From: Balneolaceae bacterium UBA7797
Lineage (GTDB): Bacteria > Bacteroidota > Rhodothermia > Balneolales > Balneolaceae
Assembly: GCA_002480645.1 (NCBI GenBank)
Contig: DLCN01000030.1
Span: forward strand, 34,111 to 98,110
DNA: 64,000 nucleotides
Reading direction: 5' to 3'
A model generated the notes under the pieces. It made no database searches, was not told where the DNA came from, and saw only the letters and a list, made by a program, of their open reading frames with translations. How positions within the stretch are numbered: position 1 is the first letter of the stretch; each line of letters opens with the position of its first letter. This document shows, in pieces, positions 63,601 through 64,000 of the stretch. The translations under genes and the position numbers were made by a program.

Positions 63601-63929
63601 CCTTTCTCGTATGATATTTGGTAGTATAGATTATACTTGGTTTTTGTCAGGTCATTATTTATTTCAGAGCAATTTATATCTGAATAATATTTTTTTAGCT
63701 CTATGATGTCAGAGTTCAATATTTGATCCTGAACAACATCATTAACCTGACAGGTAGAAAAGAATAATTCAGTCAATGCCCAATAGTTCTCATCTAGATC
63801 AACATTTCGCCCAATGTTTTCGATATAATAATTGGCTTCAATAGTTAGATCGTTATCCGAATATTGAGAAATAAAGAAAGCTAAAAATAAAAATAGACTT
63901 ATAATCATATTGGATTTTAATGAATCCAA
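60666..63929 (-). CDS. TPR-CHAT caspase-like protein, membrane-anchored
   Basis: A 1087-residue protein. A signal-like segment (about 8-20) starts it; residues about 250-650 are many TPR-type repeats (LLMGASLYQLGKFEESKKVYEDL); a coiled coil lies near 645-695. The C-terminal CHAT domain has the catalytic pair in ILHVATHSEV (His911) and MLNSCSSGSGDYLQGSGVMG (Cys957), with the usual NLWSVND and ANPHYWGAYMLIG blocks. A membrane helix follows at about 1057-1074 and a short tail. CHAT proteases are cysteine proteases of the caspase clan; TPR-CHAT proteins take part in signalling and, in other species, in defence. Start is TTG 63929 or ATG 63908. Confidence 0.88.
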   Translation of the reverse strand: MDSLKSNMIISLFLFLAFFISQYSDNDLTIEANYYIENIGRNVDLDENYWALTELFFSTCQVNDVVQDQILNSDIIELKKYYSDINCSEINNDLTKTKYNLYYQISYEKGLTGLFAYFIIKSPKNEDFTSKIGAFKKVWQHRIPSDFENLLVPILNGSSLSPQYYPETNTSLIIYGILSQRNSVALTDSLNNEHLPIFWINELQNDKSSDFSFDPKNSLKLNSLIISLFRDGQYQKLLEINDLTRFYNLSPDLNNRSSLFYALSYAYFSVGRYDESLNVMRNKLLPLGAYIEATTVVLNSKLLMGASLYQLGKFEESKKVYEDLVTNNSVSKINIELLNNLSISYLKLGQKNKYVSLMLEALNTATKENAYKNKLTILRNLFYYYLSISDYSTALRYLDEAESIALENSDNAELSAIHIIYATYYWDVENDLDKALDELDAIKNSTLLSDDYFDRLSFLKKRIEIFIDSENYSKAEHELLEFKKITSENSDNRNYFEALIGLAEVKLKTNHLDEAGEIFDELRLYSLDNIDFELSVLYNTLSQMYNFQTGSKREALDNLEPVIEQVLQRARTSIDTQTGFWTLEQEYIDLFNASIQMLISLGNEQRALQLLDELKTINDAALYNSPILRANSLSEEDLAQDKILNDKIQDLRTEYLNQKTSDGRLQIKSQIDRLSAQREEILNKVRNELPNPVIPVWVIQRNISNNELILHFTEVGDKLYLAKISSNKIDISVYDFDRLTKNRFQDFADHIASASTDLFELHEITSLFKLDEIPSQYNSITVIPDNHLYRIPLDILPLSEPETSRSFGQVNYLIEKYDTRYFTSLQEFLENNRDTFGQKSTVDFSAFAISDFRSFDSQTLPSLPYATREILNIDKKLTDIENRNLYLGADATKQTFLEEAGKSRILHVATHSEVSEQDPLFSTIYLNGRSGHKEQPLYAYELFTTQLHNEMVMLNSCSSGSGDYLQGSGVMGISRALRYAGAQSLALNLWSVNDKIASEFATTFYESLNRGKTKSQSMRDAKLMLLETGNANPHYWGAYMLIGNSIPITKKPVKTGLLYFSLLLIFLASGYYAYTKTYSITVRNSSI
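60757..60783 (+). terminator. Terminator of the TPR gene inside the CHAT reading frame
   Basis: GCCGGT TTTT ACCGGC, preceded by AAAAG and followed by six T, lies 84 bases after the TPR stop. On the other strand the same bases encode the end of the CHAT protein just before its membrane helix. So plus-strand transcripts end inside the convergent gene. Confidence 0.8.
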
Positions 63930-64000
63930 TAATTGAATGCAGAAATACTTAGATAAAACTTGCTACGGTCATGACTATTAAAGGACAGGTTTTACAACGA

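Noticed and set aside
60666..63929. Type III-E Craspase (gRAMP/TPR-CHAT) system
   Set aside because: No RAMP gene, CRISPR array, Cas1/Cas2 or reverse transcriptase is present in the window; the TPR-CHAT family is much wider than Craspase.

Overview
The window reads as chromosome of a member of the Balneolota/Rhodothermota branch of the Bacteroidota-like bacteria (best guess Balneolaceae). This is inferred from two secreted proteins that end in the NYPNPFNPS-type sorting tail used in T9SS-bearing phyla, a small protein with a PIDGG-type sorting tail, many DUF4369/TlpA and TPR/CHAT proteins, frequent TTG starts and moderate GC. No rRNA, tRNA, insertion sequence, prophage or CRISPR array was seen.

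Layout. 1-2.3 kb: lepA 3' end, a secreted protein and lepB (protein targeting and synthesis). 2.3-5.6 kb, minus strand: a ZIP metal transporter, a putative outer-membrane protein and rlmN. 5.7-12.2 kb: pcm, a DUF368 polyprenyl-phosphate transporter coupled to it by TGATG, a two-domain universal stress protein, a small beta-barrel-like protein, rsmA and groES-groEL with a good sigma-54-type -24/-12 promoter. 12.3-17.1 kb: secreted and lipoprotein genes. 17.2-21.8 kb, minus strand: pyruvate:ferredoxin oxidoreductase followed by a dihydroorotate-dehydrogenase-like flavoprotein. 22-36.3 kb: a large one-component-style sensor kinase, its LuxR-type regulator, a receiver-only regulator, a 3180-residue secreted adhesin-like protein and a small zinc-ribbon/sorting-tail protein. 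36.3-43 kb: GH20 hexosaminidase, Ca/Na antiporter, a GluR0-type ligand-gated K+ channel, an AlkA-like glycosylase whose usual catalytic Asp appears to be Asn, and a second T9SS cargo. 43-47.6 kb: an RND efflux pair. 47.8-50.6 kb: ATP-dependent DNA ligase and its associated MBL exonuclease. 50.9-60.7 kb: TPR histidine kinase, three SGNH-type esterases, OxyR, HD hydrolase, TlpA-like lipoprotein and a membrane TPR protein. 60.7-63.9 kb: a TPR-CHAT protease-like protein convergent with it.

Below the usual gene-size cut-off I find three 5' gene fragments: an M20 carboxypeptidase, an NAD(P)-binding SDR and an unidentified exported protein. Each is cut off where it meets the 3' end of an intact convergent neighbour, a repeated pattern that suggests deletion up to the neighbour's stop or terminator. 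Eight hairpin terminators are placed. One is formed by the paired stop codons of two convergent genes, and another lies inside the reading frame of the CHAT gene.
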